The notes beneath the pieces were generated by a model that ran no database searches, was not told where the DNA came from, and worked only from the letters and a program-made list of their open reading frames with translations. From contig NZ_SOFL01000008.1 in NCBI RefSeq assembly GCF_004402695.1, positions 215,059 through 279,058 on the forward strand: a stretch of 64,000 nucleotides of DNA, given 5' to 3'. The translations under genes and the position numbers were made by a program. The stretch is from Cryobacterium adonitolivorans (GTDB lineage: Bacteria; Actinomycetota; Actinomycetes; Actinomycetales; Microbacteriaceae). Positions 50,441 through 58,776 of this stretch are shown here, in pieces. Within the stretch, counting starts at the first letter, position 1. Each line of letters begins with the position of its first letter.

Positions 50441-51553
50441 ATGACATCCGCCGACCAGCCCGCTCCTGCCGCCACGCAACTCGGCACCACCGATCGGCTG
50501 CTGCCGGTCTGGATTCTGCTCGCGATGGCACTCGGACTATTGCTTGCCGTCTTCACGCCCGGCGTGGGCGACCTGCTGCACGCCTTCTCGATCGGCTCGG
50601 TCAGTGTGCCGATCGCTGTGGGCCTGCTCGTGATGATGTATCCGGTCCTGGCCAAGGTGCGCTACTCGGATGCCCGCGCCGTCGCCGGCGACCGGCGCCT
50701 GCTTGTGTCCTCACTGGTGCTGAACTGGCTCGTGGGCCCGGCGCTGATGTTCGCGCTGGCCTGGGCGTTCCTGCCCGACCTGCCCGAATACCGCACCGGC
50801 CTGATCATCGTGGGCCTGGCCAGGTGCATCGCCATGGTGCTAATCTGGAACGACCTGGCCTGCGGCGACCGGGAGGCCGCGGCGTTCCTCGTGGCGATCA
50901 ACTCGGTGTTTCAGGTGATCGCGTTCGCCGCTCTCGGCTGGTTCTACCTGCAGGTGCTGCCGGCCTGGCTCGGCCTAGCCACGACGAGCGCCGATTTCTC
51001 CATCTGGGCAATCACCGCCAGTGTTCTGGTCTTCCTCGGCATCCCGCTGCTGGCCGGCTACCTCTCCCGCCGCATCGGCGAGGCCACCCGTGGCCGCGCC
51101 TGGTACGAGAGCCGGTTCCTGCCGCGGGTGGGCCCGTTCGCCCTCTACGGCCTGCTTTTCACGATCGTGCTGCTCTTTGCCCTGCAGGGCCGGCAGGTCA
51201 TCGACCGGCCGCTGGACGTTGTGCGCATCGCGCTGCCGCTGCTGGTCTACTTCGCACTGATGTTCGCTGCGGGCTTTGTCGCCGGCCGGCTGGTCGGGCT
51301 GCCGTACGCCCGCACGGCCACGCTGGCGTTCACGGCCGCTGGCAACAACTTCGAGCTGGCCATCGCCGTGGCCATCGGCACCTTCGGTGCCACCAGCGGG
51401 CAGGCCCTGGCCGGCATCGTTGGCCCGCTCATTGAGGTGCCTGCCCTCATCGCCCTGGTCTACGTGTCGCTGTGGCTGCGCCCACGGCTGTTCGGCCACG
51501 AGCCGGCGCCCCGCCAGGTGGAACTCAGCGAAGTGGAGCCAACTCCCGTCTGA
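50441..51553 (+). CDS. ACR3 family arsenite efflux transporter
   Basis: Ten-helix membrane pump that expels arsenite using the proton gradient. The family motif is present: VGLARCIAMVLIWNDLACGD, with the essential Cys in ARCIAMV and the Asn-Asp following. FTAAGNNFELAIAVAIGTFG carries the Asn and Glu of the second crossing region. ATG at 50441 follows GGAG; a frame open for much longer upstream is not used. Length is 370 aa. It is divergent from arsR. No arsenate reductase gene is adjacent. Confidence 0.93.
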   Translation: MTSADQPAPAATQLGTTDRLLPVWILLAMALGLLLAVFTPGVGDLLHAFSIGSVSVPIAVGLLVMMYPVLAKVRYSDARAVAGDRRLLVSSLVLNWLVGPALMFALAWAFLPDLPEYRTGLIIVGLARCIAMVLIWNDLACGDREAAAFLVAINSVFQVIAFAALGWFYLQVLPAWLGLATTSADFSIWAITASVLVFLGIPLLAGYLSRRIGEATRGRAWYESRFLPRVGPFALYGLLFTIVLLFALQGRQVIDRPLDVVRIALPLLVYFALMFAAGFVAGRLVGLPYARTATLAFTAAGNNFELAIAVAIGTFGATSGQALAGIVGPLIEVPALIALVYVSLWLRPRLFGHEPAPRQVELSEVEPTPV

Positions 51554-51556
51554 CCC

Positions 51557-51627
51557 GTGAGTTGCCCCGCTGCGGACGAGTTGCCCGACTGCGCCGGGGC
51601 AGCTCGTCCACACAGGAGCAACTCGCG
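51557..51627. repeat. family B nested palindrome, copy 2
   Basis: Outer GTGAGTTGC/GCAACTC arms and inner ACGAGTTGCCC/CGGGGCAGCTCGT arms. It has the same nested structure as 26312-26383 and begins three bases after the ACR3 stop codon, where it may serve as a terminator. Confidence 0.8.
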
Positions 51628-51643
51628 GGCGTCGCGGAGGGCG

Positions 51644-52012
51644 CTAGATCAGCTGCGCCGCGCGCAGGTCGGCCTTCAGCCGCGGGGTCAGCGGGTCGGC
51701 GAGATCGTCGTACTCGCGGTGCCCACGAAGGTAAGCCGCCGTGAACGGGCACAGCGCCACGACCCGCAGCCCGCGCGCCCGCACATCGGCGAGCGCGGCG
51801 GCCACCAGCGTCGACGCCAGCCCCTTGCCCGACTGATTCATGCTGATCTCGGTGTGCACGAACACCCGCTGGTCACCGTGGTCGGCGTAGACGGTGTTGC
51901 CCACCCGCACCCCGTCGAGCAGCAGCACGTAGCGACGCTCATCCTCGACGAGTTCGACAGTGCGCTGCTCGCCAGCGCCGGGCTGGCTATCGCCGTGCGT
52001 GGGAATGCTCAT
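51644..52012 (-). CDS. GNAT-like acetyltransferase, YjdJ type
   Basis: The 122-residue protein is a minimal GNAT fold of the YjdJ group (Acetyltransf_CG). Landmarks are VFVHTEISMNQSGKGLASTLVAAALADVRARGLRVVALCPF, where the SGKGLAS loop binds acetyl-CoA, and the terminal YLRGHREYDDL. These proteins are found throughout bacteria; substrates are unknown. It uses ATG 52012; the GTG three bases before is in frame. It lies alone, next to the repeat after the arsenic pump. Confidence 0.85.
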   Translation of the reverse strand: MSIPTHGDSQPGAGEQRTVELVEDERRYVLLLDGVRVGNTVYADHGDQRVFVHTEISMNQSGKGLASTLVAAALADVRARGLRVVALCPFTAAYLRGHREYDDLADPLTPRLKADLRAAQLI

Positions 52013-52059
52013 CACCCCAGTCTGCCCACCGCCACGACTGATGCAACCCCCTCCCGGCG

Positions 52060-52614
52060 CTACTCGGTGATCGGCACCGCGCCGGCCGCCGCGCCGGCAT
52101 CCGCGCCGGCCTGGGCGACACTGCGCCGCGCACGCCGGTACGTCGACCGCTTCGGCTGCTCCTTGAGCTGGCGGCGCACGTCGTCGAGGATCTCGGTGAC
52201 GGTCATCAGGTCGGCGTGGCTGAGCCTGTCGAAGAGCATTTCTCGCACCAGGTCGACGTAGCCGGGGATGCCCTCCCTCAACAGGTCGAGGCCGGCCGGC
52301 GTGATGTGGGCGATGACCGATCTGTCGTCGTCGGGAGCCGGCTGCCGCAGGACCAGGTCTTTCCGCTCCAGCTGGCCCACCTGGTAGGTGAGGCCGCTGC
52401 GGGAGACCGTGAGCGAATCGGCAATGTCGGTCATGCGCCGACCCTCGGTGCCGGCTTCGCCGATGCGCAGGAGGATCTCGAACTGCGCGAGGGTGAGGCC
52501 CACCGAGTCGCGCAGGTTGCGGTCGGCCGCGTACTGCACGATGTTCGACGTCTCGAACAGGGCTGCCCAGGCACGCATCTCATCGGCCGAAATGGATGGT
52601 TCGGGAATTCCCAT
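52060..52614 (-). CDS. MarR family transcriptional regulator (ohr-adjacent)
   Basis: Winged helix-turn-helix protein with LTLAQFEILLRIGEAG, RRMTDIADSLTVSRSGLTYQVGQLERKDLVLRQPAPDDDRSVIAHITPAG. ATG 52614 follows GGAGGA; length is 184 aa. It is divergent from ohr and should bind the intergenic region. The protein contains no cysteine at all. A classical OhrR senses peroxides through an N-terminal Cys, so this is either another type of sensor or unrelated to peroxide. The C-terminal tail is Ala-rich. Confidence 0.88.
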   Translation of the reverse strand: MGIPEPSISADEMRAWAALFETSNIVQYAADRNLRDSVGLTLAQFEILLRIGEAGTEGRRMTDIADSLTVSRSGLTYQVGQLERKDLVLRQPAPDDDRSVIAHITPAGLDLLREGIPGYVDLVREMLFDRLSHADLMTVTEILDDVRRQLKEQPKRSTYRRARRSVAQAGADAGAAAGAVPITE

Positions 52615-52725
52615 GGGCGGTCCTCCGTTATGGTGAGAATCAATTGTTTCAAATACGAAGCACTTTGCGGCTCGGTGTCGAACGCTGAGTCCAGTGTGCT
52701 CCGCGCTACCCGAAAGAAGACAATC

Positions 52726-53157
52726 ATGGCCAACGCCATTTACACCGCATCCGCCACCTCCTGGGGCGGCCGCACCGGCAAGGTCGTCACCAGCGACAAC
52801 AAGCTCGACCTCGACCTGTCCATTCCCAGGGACATGGGCGGCGACGACGGGCCCGGCACCAACCCCGAGCAGCTCTTCGCCAGCGGATGGGCAGCGTGCT
52901 TCCATAACGCCCTCAAGGCCACCGCACGCCAGACCAAGGTCGACGTTTCGGAGTCCGCCGTCACGCTCACCGTCAACCTGGTCGGCGGCATGGCTGCCGG
53001 TCTCGACTTCGAGGTCACCATCGAAGCCCAGATCCCCGGCGCCGACCCGGCCACCGCCCAGGCCGCGATGGAGGCCGCGCACGCGGTCTGCCCGTACTCC
53101 CGCGCCACCCGCGGCAACATCAAAGTGTTGTTGAGCGTGGTCACCGACGAGGACTAG
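52726..53157 (+). CDS. ohr: organic hydroperoxide resistance protein (Ohr)
   Basis: Thiol peroxidase of the Ohr/OsmC family that reduces organic peroxides. The two catalytic cysteines lie in ASGWAACFHNALKATA and AAHAVCPYSRATRGN, the Ohr-type spacing. IYTASATSWGGRTG starts the protein. ATG 52726 gives 143 aa, standard for Ohr. It is divergent from the MarR-type gene; the spacer has CAATTG and TTTCAAATACGAAG, a possible dyad operator. Confidence 0.94.
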   Translation: MANAIYTASATSWGGRTGKVVTSDNKLDLDLSIPRDMGGDDGPGTNPEQLFASGWAACFHNALKATARQTKVDVSESAVTLTVNLVGGMAAGLDFEVTIEAQIPGADPATAQAAMEAAHAVCPYSRATRGNIKVLLSVVTDED

Positions 53158-53162
53158 CCGCC

Positions 53163-53240
53163 AGCGTGCTTCTGCGTCCCGTGCGGGCAATTGCGTCCGG
53201 CGCACCGGCACCAATTGTCCGCACGGGCAACAGTCACGCG
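53163..53240. repeat. family D palindromic element, copy 3
   Basis: GCGTGCTTCTGCGTCCCGTG on one side, ATTGTCCGCACGGGCAACAG and TCACGC on the other. Its centre repeats the CGGGCAATTG / CAATTGTCCG pair, so it is more symmetrical than copies 1 and 2. It overlaps the last codons of the convergent TetR gene. Confidence 0.75.
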
Positions 53241-53893
53241 GTCGGTGGGGCCTGACCCCAGACGTCGGCCAGCTCCGCCGGCAAGGTCCGCAGCGCGTCC
53301 CAGCGCTCGGGCACCACCAGGCTCGGCAGCACGAACGACCACATCTCCACGATCCGCTGCATCAGGTCTGCCCGGCCGGTGAGCACGCCGGAGACCACCT
53401 GCACACCCGTGAACGCCGGACTGATGAACCGGGCGGCGGCGGCGACATCCACGTCCGCGCGCACGTCACCGTCGAGGATCGCGCGCCGCAGCAGCAGGGC
53501 GCAGGCCGCGATCCAGTCCTCGTAGGGCGTCACGACGGGCACCGAGAGGTTGCTCGACTCCATCGTCAGGCGGATGCCGGCCCGCGACACCGGATCGTCG
53601 CGCACCTGCTTGCCCAGCTCGAACGCCATCCGCAGCAGCACGTGCAGGCCGGGCTGTTCGCTGTGCAGCAGCTCGTCGCCGAGCCCGATCGCCCGCTCGT
53701 GCTGGGCGTCAATGACCGCCAGGGCCAGCGCCTCCTTCGACGCGAAGTGGAAGTACAGCGCCCCCTTGGTGAGTCCGGCCGCGACACAGATGTCCGCCAT
53801 CGAGGCGCCGCCGTAGCCCACGGCGCCGAAGACATCGGCGGCGGCGCGAATGATCACCGCCCGGGTTTCCACGGCGCGTGCCTGCTGGGCCAT
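53234..53893 (-). CDS. TetR family regulator, gamma-butyrolactone receptor-like (ScbR type)
   Basis: The N-terminal domain ARAVETRAVIIRAAADVFGAVGYGGASMADICVAAGLTKGALYFHFASKEALALAV strongly resembles ScbR/ArpA-like receptors, in particular TKGALYFHF.SKE.LA. The C-terminal ligand domain, from ~60, is 219-aa typical. The palindrome CATACCGTTTGGTATG lies ~75 bases upstream and is probably its operator. No butyrolactone synthase gene is in view, so the ligand is uncertain. The final codons lie in a family D repeat. Confidence 0.87.
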   Translation of the reverse strand: MAQQARAVETRAVIIRAAADVFGAVGYGGASMADICVAAGLTKGALYFHFASKEALALAVIDAQHERAIGLGDELLHSEQPGLHVLLRMAFELGKQVRDDPVSRAGIRLTMESSNLSVPVVTPYEDWIAACALLLRRAILDGDVRADVDVAAAARFISPAFTGVQVVSGVLTGRADLMQRIVEMWSFVLPSLVVPERWDALRTLPAELADVWGQAPPTA

Positions 53894-53967
53894 GACGCTC
53901 CTCGAGTCGAAACGGGCGCCTCGCGGCGCAACACCGAGACCAATTTCGACATCGCCTCACAAAGAAT

Positions 53968-53983
53968 CATACCGTTTGGTATG
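53968..53983. promoter_or_regulatory. candidate TetR/ScbR-like operator
   Basis: CATACC-GTTT-GGTATG is a perfect 16-bp inverted repeat in the space between the TetR gene and the PLDc_N-type gene. Its ACCG...GGT core fits gamma-butyrolactone receptor boxes. Confidence 0.68.
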
Positions 53984-54103
53984 CTTTCCTCAGGCCGGGC
54001 GAGCATTCCGGGGGGAACCTGTTTTCCCGGCCGACGACGACCGCACCACCCGCCCCGCGCCGCCGCCGGGCACCATCTGCCGGGATCGAGGGGAAACCGA
54101 CGA

Positions 54104-54397
54104 ATGAACAGCACTGGAATATTCAGCAGCACCTGGCACGGACCACTCAGCCAGGCAGACGTCCTGGACGGCGGCGCGATCGACGGCGCCGCGCTGGGCG
54201 GGCTGATCGGCCTGACACTCATCGTCCTGGCCGGCCTGGGGGCACTCGTGCTCATCGTGGCCGCCCTCGCGCAGGTCGCCCGGGCCGTTCACCTCAGCGA
54301 ACCGGCGCGTACGCGCTGGGTGCTAACGGTGGTCTTCGCACCGCTGTTCGGCGCGCTCGCTTGGTTCGCGGTGGGCAACCGGCTGCGGGTCGACTGA
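54104..54397 (+). CDS. small membrane protein with PLDc_N domain
   Basis: The 97-residue protein has two helices: residues ~30-57 and ~72-92. The second segment (TRWVLTVVFAPLFGALAWFAVGNRL) is the phospholipase D nuclease N-terminal (PLDc_N) motif, which here occurs without a catalytic domain, as in many small actinobacterial membrane proteins. ATG 54104 follows GAGGGG. The TetR-type regulator with its palindrome lies upstream and may control it. Function is unknown. Confidence 0.78.
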   Translation: MNSTGIFSSTWHGPLSQADVLDGGAIDGAALGGLIGLTLIVLAGLGALVLIVAALAQVARAVHLSEPARTRWVLTVVFAPLFGALAWFAVGNRLRVD

Positions 54398-54433
54398 CCC
54401 TCACTCGGGAGCCCGGCCGACCGCCCATCGCGG

Positions 54434-54973
54434 TCAGGACCGTGGCCGCACCACGAGCACCGGGCAGTCCGCATGCCGCACGCACTGCTCGCTGACCGAG
54501 CCGAGCAGCATCCCGGCCAGTCCGCCGCGCCCCCGGGAGCCGACCACGAGCATCCGGGACCCCCGTGACACCTCGATGAGAGTCTTCGCCGGACCGCCCA
54601 ACGCCACCCGATACTCCACTGTGAGCCCCTGATGCTCGGCGACGACCGACCGGGTGTCGTTCATCAGGCGATCCCGCACGGCCCCCGCGTAGTCGGAGTA
54701 CGACGACACGTAGCCGAATTCCCAGTTCGCCGGGCGCGGAGCCGTGTCGATGGTCCAGGCCCGCACGATGGTCACCGGCACCGCTAGGCCGGCGGCCAGA
54801 TCGAGGGCCACGGTCAGGGCCTGATTGGCGTCCGCCGATCCGTCATGCCCGACGACGATGCCCGTGCGCGGACCCGGCTCCTGCGCCGGCTGCGCGGCCG
54901 CCTCGGCGTGCACCGCCGCCGCATCGCCCGCATCGGCCTCCGGGTCCTTGCCTGTGCCCGTGCCAGCATCCAT
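54434..54973 (-). CDS. universal stress protein (UspA family)
   Basis: One Usp domain from ~36: GIVVGHDGSADANQALTVALDLA, VTIVRAWTID, and the ATP-binding motif VVGSRGRGGLAGMLLGSVSEQCVRHADCPVLVV (G-2x-G-9x-G-S). An extra N-terminal segment of ~36 residues is rich in Ala, Glu, Asp and Gly and probably disordered. The ATG at 54973 is well placed behind CAGGAGG; a longer frame lies out of phase with a ribosome site. Length is 179 aa. Confidence 0.93.
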   Translation of the reverse strand: MDAGTGTGKDPEADAGDAAAVHAEAAAQPAQEPGPRTGIVVGHDGSADANQALTVALDLAAGLAVPVTIVRAWTIDTAPRPANWEFGYVSSYSDYAGAVRDRLMNDTRSVVAEHQGLTVEYRVALGGPAKTLIEVSRGSRMLVVGSRGRGGLAGMLLGSVSEQCVRHADCPVLVVRPRS

Positions 54974-55175
54974 GGTGACCTCCTGCCGCGGAAGGCGGAT
55001 CGTCCGACTCCGACGGTTCTGTTCCATTCAACCGTCCCCGGCCTGCCGCCGGAAGAGCACGAGGCATCCCGGCGCGGAATTCGACCCGGCCGCGCAACCG
55101 GTTCGCCGTGCCGGCGCGCAGGTCTCGCAGCCCCTCTCCCACCCGGCGTCCGAACGCCTTCGCTAGTCTCGGGGG

Positions 55176-56096
55176 ATGAGCTTCTTCGAGCGCCACCGTC
55201 TGCCCGCGCTCGCGACTGCCGCTGTTCTCGTCGTCGTCCTGGCCGGGGCGGCCCTCGTCGGCGCCGCCGTGCGCACCGAACCCGCCACGGCGGCCCCCAC
55301 GACGCCCACCGCCACGAACGAGATCGACCTGGCCGGCTTCGAGCCGGGCCGCATCATCAGCGACTACACCTTCTTCAACGCCGACGCGATGACCGAGCAG
55401 CAGGTGCAGTCGTTCCTGCTGTCCCGCAGCTGCATCCGCAGCGACAGCTCGCCCTGCCTCTGGGAGTACCGCGAGAGCACCGTCGACCAGCCCGCCGCCG
55501 GTGCGGGCCACTGCGCCGCCTATCGCGGCGCCGAGAACGAACACGCGAGCACCATCCTCAGCAAAGTCGCCGAGGCCTGCGGCATCAGCCCCCGCGTTCT
55601 GCTGGTGCTGCTACAGAAGGAGCAGTCCCTGCTCAGCCGGCCCACCGAGTCCGGCTACCTGCGCGCGACCGGCTACGGCTGCCCCGACACGGCGGACTGT
55701 GAGACCGAGTACTTCGGTTTCTTCAATCAGGTCTACAACGCGGCCTGGCAGTTCCGGCAGTACACCCAGGAGCCCGACCGCACCTACATGATCGGCGACA
55801 CCGAGGTGGGCTACAACCCCGACGCCGCGTGCGGCGCCAGCACCGTCGACATCCAGAACCAGGCCACCGCCAACCTGTACAACTACACGCCGTACCAGCC
55901 CAACGAGGCGGCCCTCGCCGACCCCGACAGTGACGGCGACGGATGCTCCACCCACGGCAACCTCAACTTCTGGCTGTTCTACACGGCCTGGTTCGGCTCC
56001 GGCGACCCCGACCCGTACCCGGATGCCCTCGGCTCCTGCCTCAACTACCGCCTCGGCCAGCCCTGCCGGGTGCCCGAGCTGATCCCGTCGCTCTAA
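55176..56096 (+). CDS. secreted protein with lysozyme-like core (hemagglutinin-annotated family)
   Basis: A signal peptide (MSFFERHRLPALATAAVLVVVLAGAALVGAA) precedes ~275 extracellular residues. Blocks such as IISDYTFFNADAMTEQQVQSFL, LLQKEQSLLS, RATGYGCPDT and FGFFNQVYNAAWQFRQYT are characteristic of actinobacterial surface proteins often named hemagglutinin. The isolated Glu in QKEQSLL, in a fold with helix-rich flanks, resembles the catalytic Glu of lysozyme-like lytic enzymes (inference). Four Cys pairs suggest disulfides (SRSCIRSDSSPC, GAGHC, EACG, GYGCPDTADC). Length is 306 aa. No repeat domains follow. It may bind or cleave peptidoglycan. Confidence 0.8.
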   Translation: MSFFERHRLPALATAAVLVVVLAGAALVGAAVRTEPATAAPTTPTATNEIDLAGFEPGRIISDYTFFNADAMTEQQVQSFLLSRSCIRSDSSPCLWEYRESTVDQPAAGAGHCAAYRGAENEHASTILSKVAEACGISPRVLLVLLQKEQSLLSRPTESGYLRATGYGCPDTADCETEYFGFFNQVYNAAWQFRQYTQEPDRTYMIGDTEVGYNPDAACGASTVDIQNQATANLYNYTPYQPNEAALADPDSDGDGCSTHGNLNFWLFYTAWFGSGDPDPYPDALGSCLNYRLGQPCRVPELIPSL

Positions 56097-56125
56097 CCCC
56101 CGCGTCAAGCTCAGGAGGAACCATC

Positions 56126-56854
56126 GTGGACGTCCCCACCGGCCGCCATCTCGTCTACCAGACCAGCCTCATGAGCGCCCTACTCGACGGCGTCTACGAC
56201 GGCGACACCACCGTGGCCACCCTGCTCGAGCACGGCGACTTCGGCCTGGGCACCTTCAACGCGCTCGACGGTGAGATGCTGATCCTCGACGGCGTCTGTT
56301 ACCGGATGCGGGTGGACGGCACGGTGGCGCCCGCCGCGGGCGCCGACCTGAGCCCGTTCGCCGTGGTCACCGAGTTCGTCCCCACGGTGACCATCCCCGT
56401 CGCCGGGCCCGCCACCCGCGATCAGGCGGTGGCGCTCATCAACGAACGTCTGCAGAGCGCAAACTACCTCTACGCGGTGCGACTGACCGGCGAGTTCGAG
56501 TGGGTGCGGGTGCGGGCGGTGCAGCGGCAGGAGAAGCCGTACCAGCCCATGTCGGAGGCCATCCGGGGCGAGAAGACCCTGGAGTTCGGCAGTTCCACCG
56601 GCGTCGTGGCGGGCTTCCGCACCCCGCTCTACGGGCAGGGCATCGGGGTGCCCGGCGGGCATGTGCACTTCATCGACGCTGACCGGCAGCATGGCGGTCA
56701 CGTGCTCGACTTCGCGCTGCTCTCGGGCACCATCGAGATCTGCATCGGCACCGACCTGCACCTCGAACTGCCGCTCACCGCCGAGTTCAAGTACGCCGAC
56801 CTCAGTCCAGACAATCTCGCCGACCAGATCGAGCAGACCGAAAACCACCGCTGA
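56126..56854 (+). CDS. alpha-acetolactate decarboxylase
   Basis: Converts acetolactate to acetoin. The beta-barrel family signature is clear in 242 residues: YQTSLMSALLDGVYDGDTTVATLLEHGDFGLGTFN at the start, LDGEMLILDG, and the Zn-binding GGHVHFIDADRQHGGHVLDF near residue 185, with the HxH and third His. The GTG start at 56126 sits behind AGGAGGAACC. It is 29 bases after the hemagglutinin-like gene. Neither acetolactate synthase nor acetoin reductase is nearby. Confidence 0.94.
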   Translation: MDVPTGRHLVYQTSLMSALLDGVYDGDTTVATLLEHGDFGLGTFNALDGEMLILDGVCYRMRVDGTVAPAAGADLSPFAVVTEFVPTVTIPVAGPATRDQAVALINERLQSANYLYAVRLTGEFEWVRVRAVQRQEKPYQPMSEAIRGEKTLEFGSSTGVVAGFRTPLYGQGIGVPGGHVHFIDADRQHGGHVLDFALLSGTIEICIGTDLHLELPLTAEFKYADLSPDNLADQIEQTENHR

Positions 56855-56879
56855 GCGCCGCGCGAGGCTCGCCTCGCAG

Positions 56880-56945
56880 GATCTCGACAGGCTCGATCAG
56901 CGGATGGTCGCGCCCGCCTCGCGGGTCGAGCTTGTCGAGATCCCG
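56880..56945. repeat. family E REP-like inverted pair
   Basis: ATCTCGACAGGCTCGATCAG and the inverted GGGTCGAGCTTGTCGAGATC lie about 15 bases apart. They fill the gap between the decarboxylase and XRE genes and would form a hairpin. Confidence 0.78.
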
Positions 56946-56979
56946 CAAGCCGACCTCGTGCCGCAACCAAAGGAACCCG

Positions 56980-57261
56980 TCAGACCTCCGGCGCGTGGCC
57001 CGGCCAGAGCGCCGCATCCAGCCCACGTTCGAGCTTGGCGATCGTCTCCATGTCCGGCCAGGCCCGCCCCTCCAGGATGCCGATGAGGGTGGCGTGGTTC
57101 ATGCCGCAGACCTCCGCGGCACTGCGAATGCTCCGCAACCCGATGGCGCGCCGCAGGTTCGCCGCGAACGCCCGCGCGACCTCCCCGATGGCGTCGCGGG
57201 CGGGCCCGTCCGGCCACGCCGCGACCAGCTCGTTCGGTTTCAGGCGCATGGTGCGGGACAT
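56980..57261 (-). CDS. XRE-family helix-turn-helix protein
   Basis: The 93-residue protein consists of an N-terminal polar start and a five-helix HTH: VARAFAANLRRAIGLRSIRSAAEVCGMNHATLIGILEGRAWPDMETIAKLERGL, with recognition helix SAAEVCGMNHATLIGIL. It ends WPGHAPEV. No effector domain is present. Similar small regulators are often linked to restriction or phage systems, but nothing like that is here; its targets are unknown. Confidence 0.8.
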   Translation of the reverse strand: MSRTMRLKPNELVAAWPDGPARDAIGEVARAFAANLRRAIGLRSIRSAAEVCGMNHATLIGILEGRAWPDMETIAKLERGLDAALWPGHAPEV

Positions 57262-57315
57262 CTCCCCAGCGTAGGCCGCTCGGGCAGGTCCGGATCACAA
57301 CCCTGCGTCTAAGCC

Positions 57316-57392
57316 GGCGAGCGCCAGCTACTCACCATCGCGCCAGGGCGTTTCTCGCGAACCTGTCTCTGCTCATCCTCGACGAGGCCGCA
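57316..57392 (+). pseudogene. short remnant of an ABC exporter ATPase
   Basis: One frame gives GERQLLTIA; after a two-base insertion the next reads ARAFLANLSLLILDEAA. Together they are the signature-helix to Walker B segment of a MsbA-type exporter ATPase (LSGGQRQ...LARA..LLILDEATS). No other part of the gene remains within 300 bases. It is a ~26-codon scrap in the gene-free stretch before nrdF. Confidence 0.65.
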
Positions 57393-57491
57393 CCGAGCTG
57401 TTGGTGCAACCGCACCCGCCGCCGAGGTCGCACCCACGTCCTAGCCCTGCCTCGCGCTCGCCCGACACCCAGCCACCATCCGGGCTAGGTT

Positions 57492-57584
57492 GCGTAACTC
57501 CTGCAGTTTTCAGGCCCGTCCGGGCACCGCCGCCCAATTCCGCGGACATCCGAACCGGCGAGAGGCGAATTGCAGGAGTTGTGC
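57492..57584. repeat. family A palindromic element, copy 3 (93 bp)
   Basis: GCGTAACTCCTGCAGTTTTC at one end and GAATTGCAGGAGTTGTGC at the other. Its core shares the GCCCGTCC block with copy 2. It lies in the ABC-exporter-remnant stretch. Confidence 0.82.
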
Positions 57585-57628
57585 ACACACGGCCGGCCGC
57601 GCTTAGGTGACCGTGGGTTTGATACCGG

Positions 57629-57658
57629 AGCACCCGGCGTTTGTGAACGCGGGTGCCC
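57629..57658 (-). terminator. hairpin after nrdF
   Basis: GCACCCG and CGGGTGC pair around CGTT/AACG with one bulge, downstream of nrdF on the minus strand. A T-run is lacking. Confidence 0.5.
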
Positions 57659-57685
57659 TGGCCTGTGACGGATCGAACGAGCGGA

Positions 57686-58663
<978 letters not shown>

Positions 58664-58687
58664 TTAGTCCTCTTGTGGTGGTGCACC

Positions 58688-58757
58688 GTTGGTCGAGCCT
58701 GTCGAGACCTCGAGATCACGAGATCTGCTTTCGTGGTCTCGACAAGCTCGACCAACG
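58688..58757. repeat. family E REP-like inverted pair inside the nrd operon
   Basis: GTTGGTCGAGCCTGTCGAGA and, inverted, GTCTCGACAAGCTCGACCAA lie ~25 bases apart between nrdE and nrdF. The pair should form a strong hairpin in the shared mRNA. Confidence 0.82.
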
Positions 58758-58776
58758 ACTTATTTTCGCTATGAAA

